Shown: piece by piece, positions 19,122 through 27,511 of the stretch
Layout: each line of letters begins with the position of its first letter
Numbering within the stretch: the stretch's first letter is position 1
Origin: Gluconacetobacter diazotrophicus PA1 5
GTDB taxonomy: Bacteria > Pseudomonadota > Alphaproteobacteria > Acetobacterales > Acetobacteraceae
Assembly (NCBI RefSeq): GCF_000021325.1
Contig: NC_011365.1
Coordinates: 806,001-870,000, forward strand
DNA length: 64,000 bases
Direction of reading: 5' to 3'
Program-made: the position numbers and the translations under genes
The notes under the pieces: generated by a model
Told to the model about the DNA's origin: nothing
Seen by the model: the letters and a program-made list of their open reading frames with translations, nothing else
Database searches by the model: none

Positions 19122-19450
19122 TGTCTACTCGCGCAAGACCCGCCGGATGAGGGGCATATAAGATGAGTGTCGTATAGGTCAGTGCCTATACGACAGACCT
19201 CCCGGTTTCCCTTATGACAATTCAATGACAAGGCGTCGGTGACGCAGCCCGGATATCCGACGCACGCCGCATGGAAATCGATGGAATATTTCACGCACTT
19301 TATATTAACGCTAAAATAATATTGCGCATACGGCGACTATCTTGTCAGCATGCTGGCCAGTCGCCTCTCCCCGGACCCGCGGCCCTGTCGCGGGCGCGCC
19401 TTACGTCCTATCCTGAGCCATCCCTATGTGATCCGGAGAGAATGCGACCG
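19122..19450. other. Divergent intergenic region between plcN and ridA
   Basis: These 329 bases separate two divergent genes and must hold both promoters. Besides the inverted repeat at 19168-19195, the segment 19290-19330 is AT-rich (runs of TTAACGCTAAAATAATATT). An open frame from 19271 runs into ridA, but its protein has no coding character before Met at 19451. I see no other gene. Confidence 0.6.
19168..19195. promoter_or_regulatory. 11-bp perfect inverted repeat upstream of plcN
   Basis: TGTCGTATAGG (19168-19178) and CCTATACGACA (19185-19195) are perfect complements around a 6-base spacer. The element ends 46 bases before the plcN start codon, a position fitting an operator or a hairpin in the 5' leader. 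No T tract follows on either strand, so a terminator is unlikely. It does not resemble a PHO box. Confidence 0.5.
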
Positions 19451-19801
19451 ATGTCCCCCATTACCCGCCTGCAACCCGAGACCCGTCTGACCGGTGCCGT
19501 CATCCATAACGGTGTGGTCTATCTGGCCGGACAGGTGACCGAAGACGTGACGCTGGATATCGAAGGCCAGATGGCCGACATCCTGCGCCAGGTCGACGCC
19601 CAGCTTGCGGAAGCCGGCACCGACAAGAGCCGTCTGCTGAGCGTGCAGATCTTCCTGGCGAACATGGACGACCTGGACGGCATGAACCGCGCCTGGGACG
19701 TATGGCTGGACCGGGACAACAAACCCGCCCGCGCCACTGTCGAGGCGCGTCTGGCCGATCCGCTCTGGCGGGTCGAACTCACTGCCATCGCAGCCTTGTA
19801 A
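19451..19801 (+). CDS. RidA-family enamine/imine deaminase
   Basis: A 116-residue cytoplasmic protein of the RidA/YjgF family, which hydrolyses reactive 2-aminoacrylate and similar enamines released by PLP enzymes. Family features are the VYLAGQVTED segment, the TDKSRLLSVQIFLANMDDLDGMNRAWDVWL block and the C-terminal PARATVEARLADPLWRVELTAIA with the conserved Arg. It is of the subgroup lacking the C-terminal Glu-rich extension. The start at 19451 has a GGAGAG upstream; ATG 19442 is an alternative. It is convergent with ilvE, whose PLP chemistry could produce related imines. Confidence 0.9.
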   Translation: MSPITRLQPETRLTGAVIHNGVVYLAGQVTEDVTLDIEGQMADILRQVDAQLAEAGTDKSRLLSVQIFLANMDDLDGMNRAWDVWLDRDNKPARATVEARLADPLWRVELTAIAAL

Positions 19802-19823
19802 AGCGTCAGGGCGCTGCCCTGTG

Positions 19824-19848
19824 CCCCAAAGGGCCGAGCCCTTTGGGG
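19824..19848. terminator. Hairpin between convergent ridA and ilvE
   Basis: CCCCAAAGGGC (19824-19834) and GCCCTTTGGGG (19838-19848) form a perfect 11-bp stem with a 3-base loop, centred between two converging genes. There is no T run on either side, but position and stability suggest a shared bidirectional terminator. Confidence 0.55.
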
Positions 19849-19866
19849 TAGCTGGTCGTCCTGGGT

Positions 19867-20961
19867 TCAGGCGACGTGCTGGACCCAGCCATAGGGGTCC
19901 GGGTTCTGCCCGCGCTGGATGCCGATCAATGCGCCGCGCAGGCTTTCGGTGATCGGATCGGCGCCGTTGCCGCTGCCGATCACGACCTCGCCCCTATGGC
20001 CGCACAGGCGGCCGATCGGGGTCACGACCGCCGCCGTTCCGCAGGCGAAGGCTTCCTTCAGGCGACCGCTGGCGGCGTCCGCATAGCACTGGTCGATGCT
20101 GTACGGCTCCTCGCGCACCGTCAGGCCACGGTCGCGCGCCAGTGTCAGGATCGCGTCGCGGGTGATGCCCGGCAGGATCGTGCCCCCCAGCGGCGGGGTG
20201 ACCAGCGATCCGTCATCCAGCACGAAGAAAATGTTCATGCCGCCCATTTCCTCGACCCATCGGTGTTCGACGGCGTCCAGGAACAGGACCTGATCGCACC
20301 CGTGGGTCTTCGCCTCGCGCTGGGCCAGCAGGCTTGCGGCATAGTTGCCACCGCATTTGGCCGCCCCCGTGCCGCCCACGGCCGCGCGGGTATAATCCTC
20401 GGACACCCAGACGGAGACGGCGCCCCCGCTGAAATACGATCCGACCGGCGAGGCGATGACGATGAACAGATATTCCGACGAGGGCTTCACGCCCAGGAAC
20501 GCCTCGCTGGCGATCATGAACGGCCGCAGGTACAGGCTGGCGTTCTCGCCGGTCGGAATCCAGTCGCGGTCGACCCGCACCAGTTCCCGCACCGCCGCCA
20601 GGAACAGCGCATCCGGCACCGGGGCCATCGCCATGCGTTCGGCGGACTGATAGAACCGGCAGGCATTCGCATCGGGCCGGAACATCACCACGCCGCCATC
20701 GGCGGCGCGATAGGCCTTCATGCCCTCGAAAATTTCCTGGGCGTAGTGCAGCACCGCCGCGGCCGGGTCCAGCGGGATCGGGGCCCGGGCCTCGATCGTC
20801 GGGTTATGCCAGCCCTGCCCTTCCTTGTAGCGTACGACAGCCATGTGGTCGGTGAAGACGCGACCGAATCCCGGATTGGCCAGCAATTCCGTGCGCCGTG
20901 CCGCCGGAACCGGCGCGGGATGCGGAAGATGCGTAAAACGAAATTGGTCGGCGCTGTCCAT
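19867..20961 (-). CDS. ilvE: Branched-chain amino acid aminotransferase
   Basis: A fold-type IV PLP enzyme that transfers the amino group between glutamate and the 2-oxo acids of leucine, isoleucine and valine. The 364-residue product is of the longer class (mitochondrial/Mycobacterium-like, about 360 residues). It has the FEGMKAYR element, the PLP lysine Lys202 in GTGAAKCGGNYAAS, and EMGGMNIFFV followed by TPPLGGTILPGITRDAIL. It starts at 20961 and is monocistronic by spacing. A stable hairpin lies in the leader. Catalysis occurs in the cytoplasm at the last step of branched-chain amino acid synthesis. Confidence 0.95.
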   Translation of the reverse strand: MDSADQFRFTHLPHPAPVPAARRTELLANPGFGRVFTDHMAVVRYKEGQGWHNPTIEARAPIPLDPAAAVLHYAQEIFEGMKAYRAADGGVVMFRPDANACRFYQSAERMAMAPVPDALFLAAVRELVRVDRDWIPTGENASLYLRPFMIASEAFLGVKPSSEYLFIVIASPVGSYFSGGAVSVWVSEDYTRAAVGGTGAAKCGGNYAASLLAQREAKTHGCDQVLFLDAVEHRWVEEMGGMNIFFVLDDGSLVTPPLGGTILPGITRDAILTLARDRGLTVREEPYSIDQCYADAASGRLKEAFACGTAAVVTPIGRLCGHRGEVVIGSGNGADPITESLRGALIGIQRGQNPDPYGWVQHVA

Positions 20962-20986
20962 GATCCTGCTCTTTCACCACCACATC

Positions 20987-21006
20987 GGCGCGGCCTCTGC
21001 CGCGCC
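20987..21006. terminator. GC-rich hairpin between the aldehyde dehydrogenase gene and ilvE
   Basis: GGCGCGGC (20987-20994) and GCCGCGCC (20999-21006) are perfectly complementary with a 4-base loop. It lies 25 bases upstream of ilvE and 77 bases downstream of the aldehyde dehydrogenase gene on the same strand. It may end the upstream transcript or sit in the ilvE leader. No T run or leader peptide is evident. Confidence 0.35.
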
Positions 21007-21082
21007 AGCCCGAAACGGCCCCCTTACGCGCCCGCGACGCGGGCCGGACCGATCGGTCAGAGTCCCCAGATCGCGCCGCGCG

Positions 21083-22528
21083 TCAAGCCGGATAGTCGCG
21101 CATCGAGAAGAAGCGGGTGTCCAGATAGGCATCCAGCGCTTCGGTCCCGCCTTCCGATCCGTACCCGGAATCGCCGATTCCGCCGAACGGGACTTCGGGC
21201 AGTCCCAGGCCCAGGTGGTTGACGGTCAGCATGCCGGTCCGGACCTCGTCCCTCAGGCGGGCCGCCGTGCGCCCCGAACCGGTAAAGGCATAGGCTGCCA
21301 GGCCGTAAGGCAGGCGGTTCGCCTCGCCCACCGCATCGTCCAGCGTGTCGAACGGGCACATCAGCGCCACGGGACCGAACGGCTCCTCGTTCATGATGCG
21401 CATCTCGGTGGTCAGGTCGCGCAGGACCGTGGGCGCGAAGAAATACCCCGCATTGCCCACCCGCTGGCCGCCGGTCACGATCTCCGCCCCCCGGGCGGTG
21501 GCATCGCCGATCAGGGCCTCCATCGCGTCCACGCGCCGGACATTGGCCAGCGGTCCCATGGTGGTGCCGGACTGCAGCCCGTCGCCGACCTGAACCTTCC
21601 GGGCCAGTTCCGCGAACCGTTCGACGAAGCGGCCGAAGACCGGGCGTTCCACCAGGAAGCGGGTGGGCGAGACGCAGACCTGTCCGGCATTGCGGAACTT
21701 CGCCGCCACCAGCGTGGTCGCGGCCCGGTCGAGATCGGCATCGGCGCACACGATCGCCGGACCATGGCCGCCCAGTTCCATCGTCGCGCGCTTCATGTGC
21801 GATCCGGCCAGGGCCGCCAGCATCTTGCCCACGGCGGTCGATCCGGTGAACGTCACCTTGCGGATGGCCGGATGCGCGATCAGCGTTTCCGAGATTTCGG
21901 ACGGCGTGCCGTAGACCAGCCCGATCACCCCCGCCGGTACCCCGGCATCGGCGAAGGCCCGCACCAGGGCGGCCGGCGAGGCCGGCGTTTCCTCGGCGGC
22001 CTTGACGATGATCGAGCACCCGGTGGCCAGCGCCGCGCCCACCTTGCGCACCACCTGGTTGACCGGGAAATTCCACGGCGAGAACGCGGCGACCGGACCG
22101 ACCGGGGTGCGGATCACCGCCTGGGTCACGCCCACGGCGCGGGCGGGAATCAGGCGGCCATAGGCGCGACGCCCCTCTTCCGCCAGCCAGTCGATCGTAT
22201 CCGCCGCCGCCAGCAGTTCCGTCCGGGCCTCGGCCACGGGCTTGCCCTGTTCCATCGTCATGATCGGGGCCACCGTTTCGACCCGCTCGCGCAGCAGGGT
22301 CGCCGCCTGCCGCATGATCCTGTAGCGGTCGAACACCGACATCCGGCTCCAGACCGCGAAGCCGCGCCCGGCCGCCGCGGCCGCCGCCGCCAGTTCGGGC
22401 TGGCCGGCATGGGCCACGCGGCCGATGACCTGTTCCGTCGCGGGGTTCACCACGTCGACGAACCGTCCGTCGCTGGCCGCGATCCACTGCCCGTCGATGA
22501 ACAGCAGCGTCTCGGGATACTGGGACAT
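21083..22528 (-). CDS. NAD(P)-dependent aldehyde dehydrogenase, succinate-semialdehyde dehydrogenase type
   Basis: An aldehyde dehydrogenase superfamily enzyme of 481 residues. It shows the catalytic glutamate Glu251 in ELGGHGPAIV and the nucleophile Cys285 in RNAGQVCVSPTR, the cofactor loop FTGSTAVGK and the C-terminal PFGGIGDSGYGSEGG. The pattern fits the GabD/succinate-semialdehyde dehydrogenase group, which oxidises small aldehydes to acids; the exact substrate cannot be read from sequence. The start at 22528 has GGAG about 10 bases upstream. No gab genes adjoin it, so it may be a general aldehyde scavenger. Confidence 0.9.
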   Translation of the reverse strand: MSQYPETLLFIDGQWIAASDGRFVDVVNPATEQVIGRVAHAGQPELAAAAAAAGRGFAVWSRMSVFDRYRIMRQAATLLRERVETVAPIMTMEQGKPVAEARTELLAAADTIDWLAEEGRRAYGRLIPARAVGVTQAVIRTPVGPVAAFSPWNFPVNQVVRKVGAALATGCSIIVKAAEETPASPAALVRAFADAGVPAGVIGLVYGTPSEISETLIAHPAIRKVTFTGSTAVGKMLAALAGSHMKRATMELGGHGPAIVCADADLDRAATTLVAAKFRNAGQVCVSPTRFLVERPVFGRFVERFAELARKVQVGDGLQSGTTMGPLANVRRVDAMEALIGDATARGAEIVTGGQRVGNAGYFFAPTVLRDLTTEMRIMNEEPFGPVALMCPFDTLDDAVGEANRLPYGLAAYAFTGSGRTAARLRDEVRTGMLTVNHLGLGLPEVPFGGIGDSGYGSEGGTEALDAYLDTRFFSMRDYPA

Positions 22529-22595
22529 GGCGGGATCTCCATCGGGTATGGGGCAATTCGCCAGAACGTGCCCCAAGCGCCGGTTCGGGTCAAAA

Positions 22596-22672
22596 AGGCT
22601 GTTTCAAAAGTTCTGCTGCTGAGCGCAGGAAACGCGCGTCGAATCGCCGCAGCAGGGCTTTTGAAACAGCCT
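22596..22672. repeat. 77-bp hairpin element with 15-bp perfect terminal inverted repeats
   Basis: AGGCTGTTTCAAAAG (22596-22610) is repeated exactly inverted at 22658-22672. Inside it a second complementary pair CTGCTGC (22613-22619) and GCAGCAG (22649-22655) extends the stem across a 2x2 mismatch, leaving a 29-base loop. It lies between the start sides of two divergent genes. Termini of this type resemble insertion-sequence ends, so it may be a MITE or an IS-derived remnant. I see no open frame and no obvious target duplication. Confidence 0.6.
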
Positions 22673-22746
22673 CAAGGCCGATCGGCGGCACCAATCACCA
22701 TCGTCCCGCGTTCCTCCGCAAAGGGGGCGTGGCACGGGGGGCGGGC

Positions 22747-23724
22747 ATGTTCAGGGCGATCATAATCGACAGGGACGCGGACGGCTATCGTGCCACGCTG
22801 CGCACGCTGGAACCGGCACGCCTGCCGGAGGGCGACGTGACGGTGCGGGTGGAATATTCGGCGGTGAACGACAAGGACGCGCTGGCCCTGACCGGGCGAG
22901 CCCCGGTGGTGCGGCGCTTTCCCATGGTGCCGGGCATCGACCTGGCAGGGGTCGTCGCACAATCCGACCATCCGGGCTACCGCTCCGGCGACCGCGTGGT
23001 CCTGAATGGCTGCGGCGTGGGCGAAAGCCACTGGGGCGGCCTGTCGCAACTGGCGCGGGTGCGCGGTGACTGGCTGGTGCCGCTGCCCCGCGCCTTCAGC
23101 ACCCGGCAGGCCATGGCCATCGGTACCGCCGGCTTTACCGCCATGCTGTGCGTTCTGGCCCTGGAACGGCAGGGATTGACCCCGCATTCGGGCGACGTGG
23201 TCGTGACCGGGGCATCGGGCGGCGTCGGCGGCATCGCGATCGTGCTGCTGTCACGGCTGGGCTATCGCGTCGTTGCCGTGACGGGGCGGACCGGTGACGA
23301 CGCATATCTGCGCGCCCTGGGCGCGGACGACGTGATGGATCGCGCCGTCCTGTCGCATCCGGGCCCCCCGCTGGCACAGGCGCGATGGGCCGGGGCGGTG
23401 GACGTGGCGGGCGGGCAGGTCCTGGCCAGCATCTGTGCCGCCATGCAGTATCGCGGCATCGTCACCGCATGCGGGCTGGCGGGCGGCATGGCCTTTCCGG
23501 TCACGGTCGCCCCCTTCATCCTGCGCAGCGTCACCCTGGTCGGCATCGACGGCGTCATGTGTCCCCGCCCCGACCGTATCGAGGCCTGGCGGCGGCTGGC
23601 GCAGGACCTGGACCCGGCGGAACTGGAACCGATGACGCAGGACATCACGCTGTCGGACGTGGTTCCCGCCGCCACGGACCTTCTGGAAGGTCGCGTTCGC
23701 GGGCGCATCGTGGTCGCCCTCTGA
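22747..23724 (+). CDS. acuI: AcuI/YhdH-type quinone oxidoreductase (acrylyl-CoA reductase-like)
   Basis: A 325-residue zinc-free medium-chain reductase. It has the AVNDKDALALTGRAPVVRRFPMVPGIDLAGVV N-terminal block of the YhdH/AcuI group and the NADPH-binding VVTGASGGVGGIAIVLLSRLG motif. Members reduce acryloyl-CoA to propionyl-CoA or act on quinones; AcuI protects against acrylate toxicity. The start at 22747 precedes the conserved MFRAIIIDRD; the six-residue upstream extension is not conserved in character. It is divergent from the aldehyde dehydrogenase gene. The substrate is inferred from family only. Confidence 0.82.
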   Translation: MFRAIIIDRDADGYRATLRTLEPARLPEGDVTVRVEYSAVNDKDALALTGRAPVVRRFPMVPGIDLAGVVAQSDHPGYRSGDRVVLNGCGVGESHWGGLSQLARVRGDWLVPLPRAFSTRQAMAIGTAGFTAMLCVLALERQGLTPHSGDVVVTGASGGVGGIAIVLLSRLGYRVVAVTGRTGDDAYLRALGADDVMDRAVLSHPGPPLAQARWAGAVDVAGGQVLASICAAMQYRGIVTACGLAGGMAFPVTVAPFILRSVTLVGIDGVMCPRPDRIEAWRRLAQDLDPAELEPMTQDITLSDVVPAATDLLEGRVRGRIVVAL

Positions 23725-23733
23725 CCGGACGGC

Positions 23734-24315
23734 CTATGCGCCGCGCACGTCGGAGCGGCAGAAGAGCGGCCCGAGATCGAAACGCGAAAATTGCTGGATA
23801 TGGTATTCGACGGTCGAGTGATATCCGTGAAAGAGTGCGACGATACCCGCGACCACGGCCAGCACGCCCAGCACGGTCCGCCCTCCGCCGGGGGGCGGAC
23901 CCGCCAGGCGATAGAAGACGCCCACGACGGCCACGCCCACCACCCCGCCGACGATGACCTCGGTGACGGTGTGGCAGCCCAGCACGACGCGCGACAGTCC
24001 CAGCACGCAGGCGATGGCAACCGTGACCCCCATCAGGATCGACCGGCGCACGGGCAGGACCGCCAGCAGGCAGCCATAGACCATCGTGCCGGCCATGGTG
24101 TGGCCGCTGGGACTGTAGAGAACCCGGTCCGGCGGCAGGCCGCAGGCCTCGAACCAGAGTTTCAGCATCAGGATCAGTCCCGATCCGCCGCACGTCACCA
24201 GGCCCCAGACCAGCGCGAAACGCCAGGAGCGGAACAGCAGGAAGGTCACGAAAACCATGATTTGCAAGGGAATGACGACAGACTGATCCGCAAGATCGGT
24301 CACGAAAGACATCAT
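23734..24315 (-). CDS. PAP2-family membrane phosphatase
   Basis: A 193-residue integral membrane protein of the PAP2/PgpB superfamily, acting on lipid phosphates or pyrophosphates. The three family motifs are recognisable: a degenerate first motif around KLWFEACGLPPDR, the PSGHT motif in YSPSGHTMAGT, and SRVVLGCHTVTEV with the nucleophilic His (Glu replaces the usual Asp). Five to six hydrophobic helices are present. It is convergent with the acuI-like gene, 9 bases apart. A role in recycling undecaprenyl pyrophosphate near a polysaccharide locus is attractive but unproven. Confidence 0.87.
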   Translation of the reverse strand: MMSFVTDLADQSVVIPLQIMVFVTFLLFRSWRFALVWGLVTCGGSGLILMLKLWFEACGLPPDRVLYSPSGHTMAGTMVYGCLLAVLPVRRSILMGVTVAIACVLGLSRVVLGCHTVTEVIVGGVVGVAVVGVFYRLAGPPPGGGRTVLGVLAVVAGIVALFHGYHSTVEYHIQQFSRFDLGPLFCRSDVRGA

Positions 24316-24493
24316 TGGCCCCGCATCTCCTCGCCCGCCCGGCGAAAACAGGGTATCAACCTCGTTCCGATCTGGACATATCTTTTACCATGTGTTTGAA
24401 ATAAAAATAGATTATCATTTCGCTTCCGTAGGCTGACAGTCTGGACCCGACACGATGCCAGAGGGGAATGACCGGGGTGATGGAGATCAGACG

Positions 24494-24661
24494 ATGCCGG
24501 AACCCAGCATGAGAACGGTCGATCATCCGGCCGACAGGACGGAACAGACCCCTGATCCCCTGCGTCCCGCCCGCGGCGTGATGCGGGCGGTGCTGGCCGG
24601 GGCCGTGCTATGGATTGCGATCCTGCTGGGCCTGTTCCTGCTCTGGCACCACCACGGATAG
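24494..24661 (+). CDS. Small single-helix membrane protein
   Basis: A 55-residue hypothetical protein with one C-terminal transmembrane helix (VLAGAVLWIAILLGLFLLW) and a short His-rich tail (HHHG). The ATG at 24494 is preceded by GGAG at 8-base spacing, which is why I prefer it to the ATG at 24455. Similar tiny proteins with an Arg-Ala-Val helix start are common in alphaproteobacteria, but no function is known to me. It is convergent with the acyltransferase gene, with 8 bases between. Confidence 0.6.
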   Translation: MPEPSMRTVDHPADRTEQTPDPLRPARGVMRAVLAGAVLWIAILLGLFLLWHHHG

Positions 24662-24669
24662 GCCGGGCA

Positions 24670-25926
24670 TCACGGTACCACGGCGACGGGGGCCGACATC
24701 GTCCTGCGCGTCAGATGACGGCCCAGGGCGATCGCGGGCTGTTCGATCCAGTGGAAGCCGAGGGTTGCCACCGCCAGCGACAGGATGATCGACACGGCCA
24801 GGATGGCCGGCATGGGCATATGGCCGTGAAGCGCGTGGACCATGGCCATCAGCACCGGCATATGCACCAGATAGAGGCTGTAGGAAATGCTGCCCAGCCA
24901 CTGGAAGGGTCGCAGGTCGAGCCAGCGGCTGGCGCGCTGGCTGTGCAGGGCGATCATGATCGCGGCGACCGACCCGCCCGCGACCGACAACTGCCAGATG
25001 ATATTCTTCGTCACGTCGATCGCAACGTGCGCCCCGATTCCGGGAGCCCACGCCATCAACGCCGCCTCCGTCGCGGGCATGCTGCGCTGGAAGGCGATAT
25101 AGGCCCCCACGACCGAGAGGATCGCGACGCAGCGGTGGATGACCGGCATCGACCGCCAGACATGCCAAAGCCGTTCACGCCCCTGGTGTAGAAGAATACC
25201 CACGACGAACAGCGGCATATAGTCCAGGGTCAGCAGCAGGCTGGTCCCGAAGGACAGGGGTACGACCTCGTCCCGGGCCGACATGATGCCGCAGGACAGC
25301 AGATACAGGACTGCGACCCCGGCGATACCAATCGCCCGATAGCGCGTCATGACCAGGTAGAGCAGCGGAAAAATCAACGAGACCCGCATTTCGACCACCA
25401 GGGACCACATCGGTGGATCGAGGCTTTGCAGGGCCGGCGTTCCGATCATGGCCAGGTGTCCCAACAGCACCGCAAAGGCAGGCACCACCGACCATTGCCC
25501 CTGCGACAGCCAGTCACTGGCTTCGGGCACACGGTCCCCCGCCGCCGGGACCAGCCCCCAGACCATGGCCGACACCAGGATGATCGCGGCGAAAGGAAGG
25601 TAGATGCGGCAGAGGCGGCGGACCACGAAGCGCCCATAACCTCCCGCGCGGGGACCGGAAAGCGAAATCGCCAGCACATAGCCGCTGAGAACGAAGAACA
25701 GGCCCACACAGCGCGGCCCGTCGACAAGAAGGCCGAGCGGCGTGTAGCGCAGCAGGAAAGCCGGGCGCAGGAACAGCCATAACGATGACGGTTCGGCCAT
25801 GTCATGCCACGGCCGCGGCATCGCCAGCCATGCATGATGCAGAAGGACAACGAACGCCGCGATGCCACGAATGGCATCAAGTTCGTGATTGCGTCTCAAC
25901 CTGCGCCTCCATACGCGGTGGAACAT
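24670..25926 (-). CDS. Membrane acyltransferase, OafA/YrhL-type (acyltransferase 3 family)
   Basis: A 418-residue multi-pass inner-membrane protein that probably adds acetyl or other acyl groups to the exopolysaccharide. Near the N terminus it has NHELDAIRGIAAFVVLLHHAW with the family Arg and the catalytic-type His pair, later LFFVLSGYVLA and RIYLPF, and about ten helices; the end has SYSLYLVHMPV. The start at 25926 fits the family N terminus (RRRLRRNHELDAIRG); the upstream open frame to 26076 overlaps the polymerase gene region and lacks coding character. Position at the end of the leftward exopolysaccharide genes supports a decorating role. Confidence 0.88.
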   Translation of the reverse strand: MFHRVWRRRLRRNHELDAIRGIAAFVVLLHHAWLAMPRPWHDMAEPSSLWLFLRPAFLLRYTPLGLLVDGPRCVGLFFVLSGYVLAISLSGPRAGGYGRFVVRRLCRIYLPFAAIILVSAMVWGLVPAAGDRVPEASDWLSQGQWSVVPAFAVLLGHLAMIGTPALQSLDPPMWSLVVEMRVSLIFPLLYLVMTRYRAIGIAGVAVLYLLSCGIMSARDEVVPLSFGTSLLLTLDYMPLFVVGILLHQGRERLWHVWRSMPVIHRCVAILSVVGAYIAFQRSMPATEAALMAWAPGIGAHVAIDVTKNIIWQLSVAGGSVAAIMIALHSQRASRWLDLRPFQWLGSISYSLYLVHMPVLMAMVHALHGHMPMPAILAVSIILSLAVATLGFHWIEQPAIALGRHLTRRTMSAPVAVVP

Positions 25927-25975
25927 GGAACGGGACCCGTCACCGCGATGTTCGATGGGTCCTGATCGTTGGGGA

Positions 25976-27463
25976 CTATGCCACGCTGCTTCCGACCATC
26001 TGGGACAGAGCGACCGGCCCCGGGACATGCGGCCACACCGGCGTTGACGGAATGTCCGGCCGGCCTTGGGTTTCATACGGCCAGCGGTTTTCCGCGGCCC
26101 ACACCCTGATGCGGGCGACCGCGGCGATCACCATGGCCATCATCAGGTAGAAGTCAGGAAACCCGATGGTTGGACCGGACATGATGGCCGCCACCATGCG
26201 CCCGGCCAGCGCGGCAAGACCACCATCGATCATCAGGCGTTCGGGACAGATGGGGACGAGGCGGCGGGCCTGCATGGCGCTTCGTACCAGTCGCACATCG
26301 AAGATCAGCATGCCCGCCACGCCGACGACGCCGATCGTCGAAAGCAGGCTGGGAATGAGACTGGAGGCCCGGTTGCTTCCCCAGCCGCTGCCCAGCCCGA
26401 ATGTCTGCGGCACCACCGCCAGCGCGTCGCGGTCGGCCATCGACCGTTCCTGATAGGATTCGGAATCCTGTTTGTCGGCGGTCGATTGGAACACCAGTTC
26501 CATCGCCGGCAGCAGGCGCGGCTCGATCGTGATCAGGACCAGTGACCCGAAGCCCGCAATCGCCGCGCCGATGGCGAGGAAACGGCCGACACGGCCGAAC
26601 AGCCGGATCGAACCGGTGGCCAGCGCCGCCGCGGGAAGGATCAGGAATCCCACGGCCATCGTGGCGAAACCGGTTGTGGATGTGGTGGTGAGCAGGGCGA
26701 CGGCGGCAACCGGAATCAGGGCCCGCAGCATGCGCAGGCGATATCCCTGCAGTCCGGCCCAGATCGTGGAATACAGAATCCCCGACAGGTAGGCGCCGCA
26801 TGCCGATGGTTCGGTGAACGATCCGTTGATGCGGGGCACCGACCCGGCCATCTGCCCGTCGAAGATAACCCATCCGGGATTGGAATACAGAAAGGCGGAG
26901 GGAAACGGCACGCCGGCCAGCCGGTGCGCGAGCTGCCAGAAGCAGAGTATGCAGACCACCCAGCCACTGAAAAGATACGCGCGATACAGGCGGTCGATCC
27001 GGATATCGGCCCGCGTCAGGAATCCCGCCGCCAGGACCGTGAGCATGACGTTGACCATCAGATAGATATCCTGGGTGATGTTGCCGAAACTGGGGGCCAG
27101 CAGGACCTGCTGCGCGGTGGAATCATTCCTCTGCGGCCACACCAGGACGCTGTTCATGAACACGCGCGGCAGAATCACCGAACCCAGGACGGCCCACGCC
27201 GCCGTCAGCACGAAAGGCATATAGAGCGCGCGCGCCGCCCGGTCCCCCGGATAGCGCGCGCCCAGCATGCGTTGCAGCATGGCGTAGGATATGAAGCCCA
27301 GGGTCGGCACCAGGACCGGCTGCACCCCCCCGCCGCCCAGAACCAGCGCCGCCGCCGCCGGAAAGGCCCCCGCCAGCAGCAGGACTTCCAGCATCCTGGC
27401 GGGCCGCAGCCACAGCAGGAAGCAGAGGGGAAAAACGATAAGGCCGAAAAGAGGTACGGACAC
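25976..27463 (-). CDS. O-antigen ligase/polymerase-like membrane protein (Wzy/GumE-like)
   Basis: A 495-residue protein with about twelve hydrophobic segments and a central large loop, as in Wzy polymerases and O-antigen ligases. The loop contains GSFTEPSACGAYLSGILYS, and a second conserved-looking stretch is ERSMADRDALAVVPQTFGLGSGWGSNRASS with the Arg/Gly pattern of the family. In Wzx/Wzy systems it would join flipped repeat units in the periplasm. It starts with GTG at 27463, with GGAGG nine bases upstream. A lack of strong sequence motifs in this family limits certainty, but its locus has all other Wzx/Wzy components. Confidence 0.8.
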   Translation of the reverse strand: MSVPLFGLIVFPLCFLLWLRPARMLEVLLLAGAFPAAAALVLGGGGVQPVLVPTLGFISYAMLQRMLGARYPGDRAARALYMPFVLTAAWAVLGSVILPRVFMNSVLVWPQRNDSTAQQVLLAPSFGNITQDIYLMVNVMLTVLAAGFLTRADIRIDRLYRAYLFSGWVVCILCFWQLAHRLAGVPFPSAFLYSNPGWVIFDGQMAGSVPRINGSFTEPSACGAYLSGILYSTIWAGLQGYRLRMLRALIPVAAVALLTTTSTTGFATMAVGFLILPAAALATGSIRLFGRVGRFLAIGAAIAGFGSLVLITIEPRLLPAMELVFQSTADKQDSESYQERSMADRDALAVVPQTFGLGSGWGSNRASSLIPSLLSTIGVVGVAGMLIFDVRLVRSAMQARRLVPICPERLMIDGGLAALAGRMVAAIMSGPTIGFPDFYLMMAMVIAAVARIRVWAAENRWPYETQGRPDIPSTPVWPHVPGPVALSQMVGSSVA

Positions 27464-27511
27464 GGGATCGGCCTCCGGTCAGGAAGGAAGAGAGGACGGA
27501 AATCGCGATGC

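Noticed and set aside
19867-21082. Possible leader-peptide attenuator or T-box for ilvE
   Set aside because: Only a GC hairpin at 20987-21006 is present; no short frame rich in Leu/Val/Ile codons and no T-box sequence was seen.
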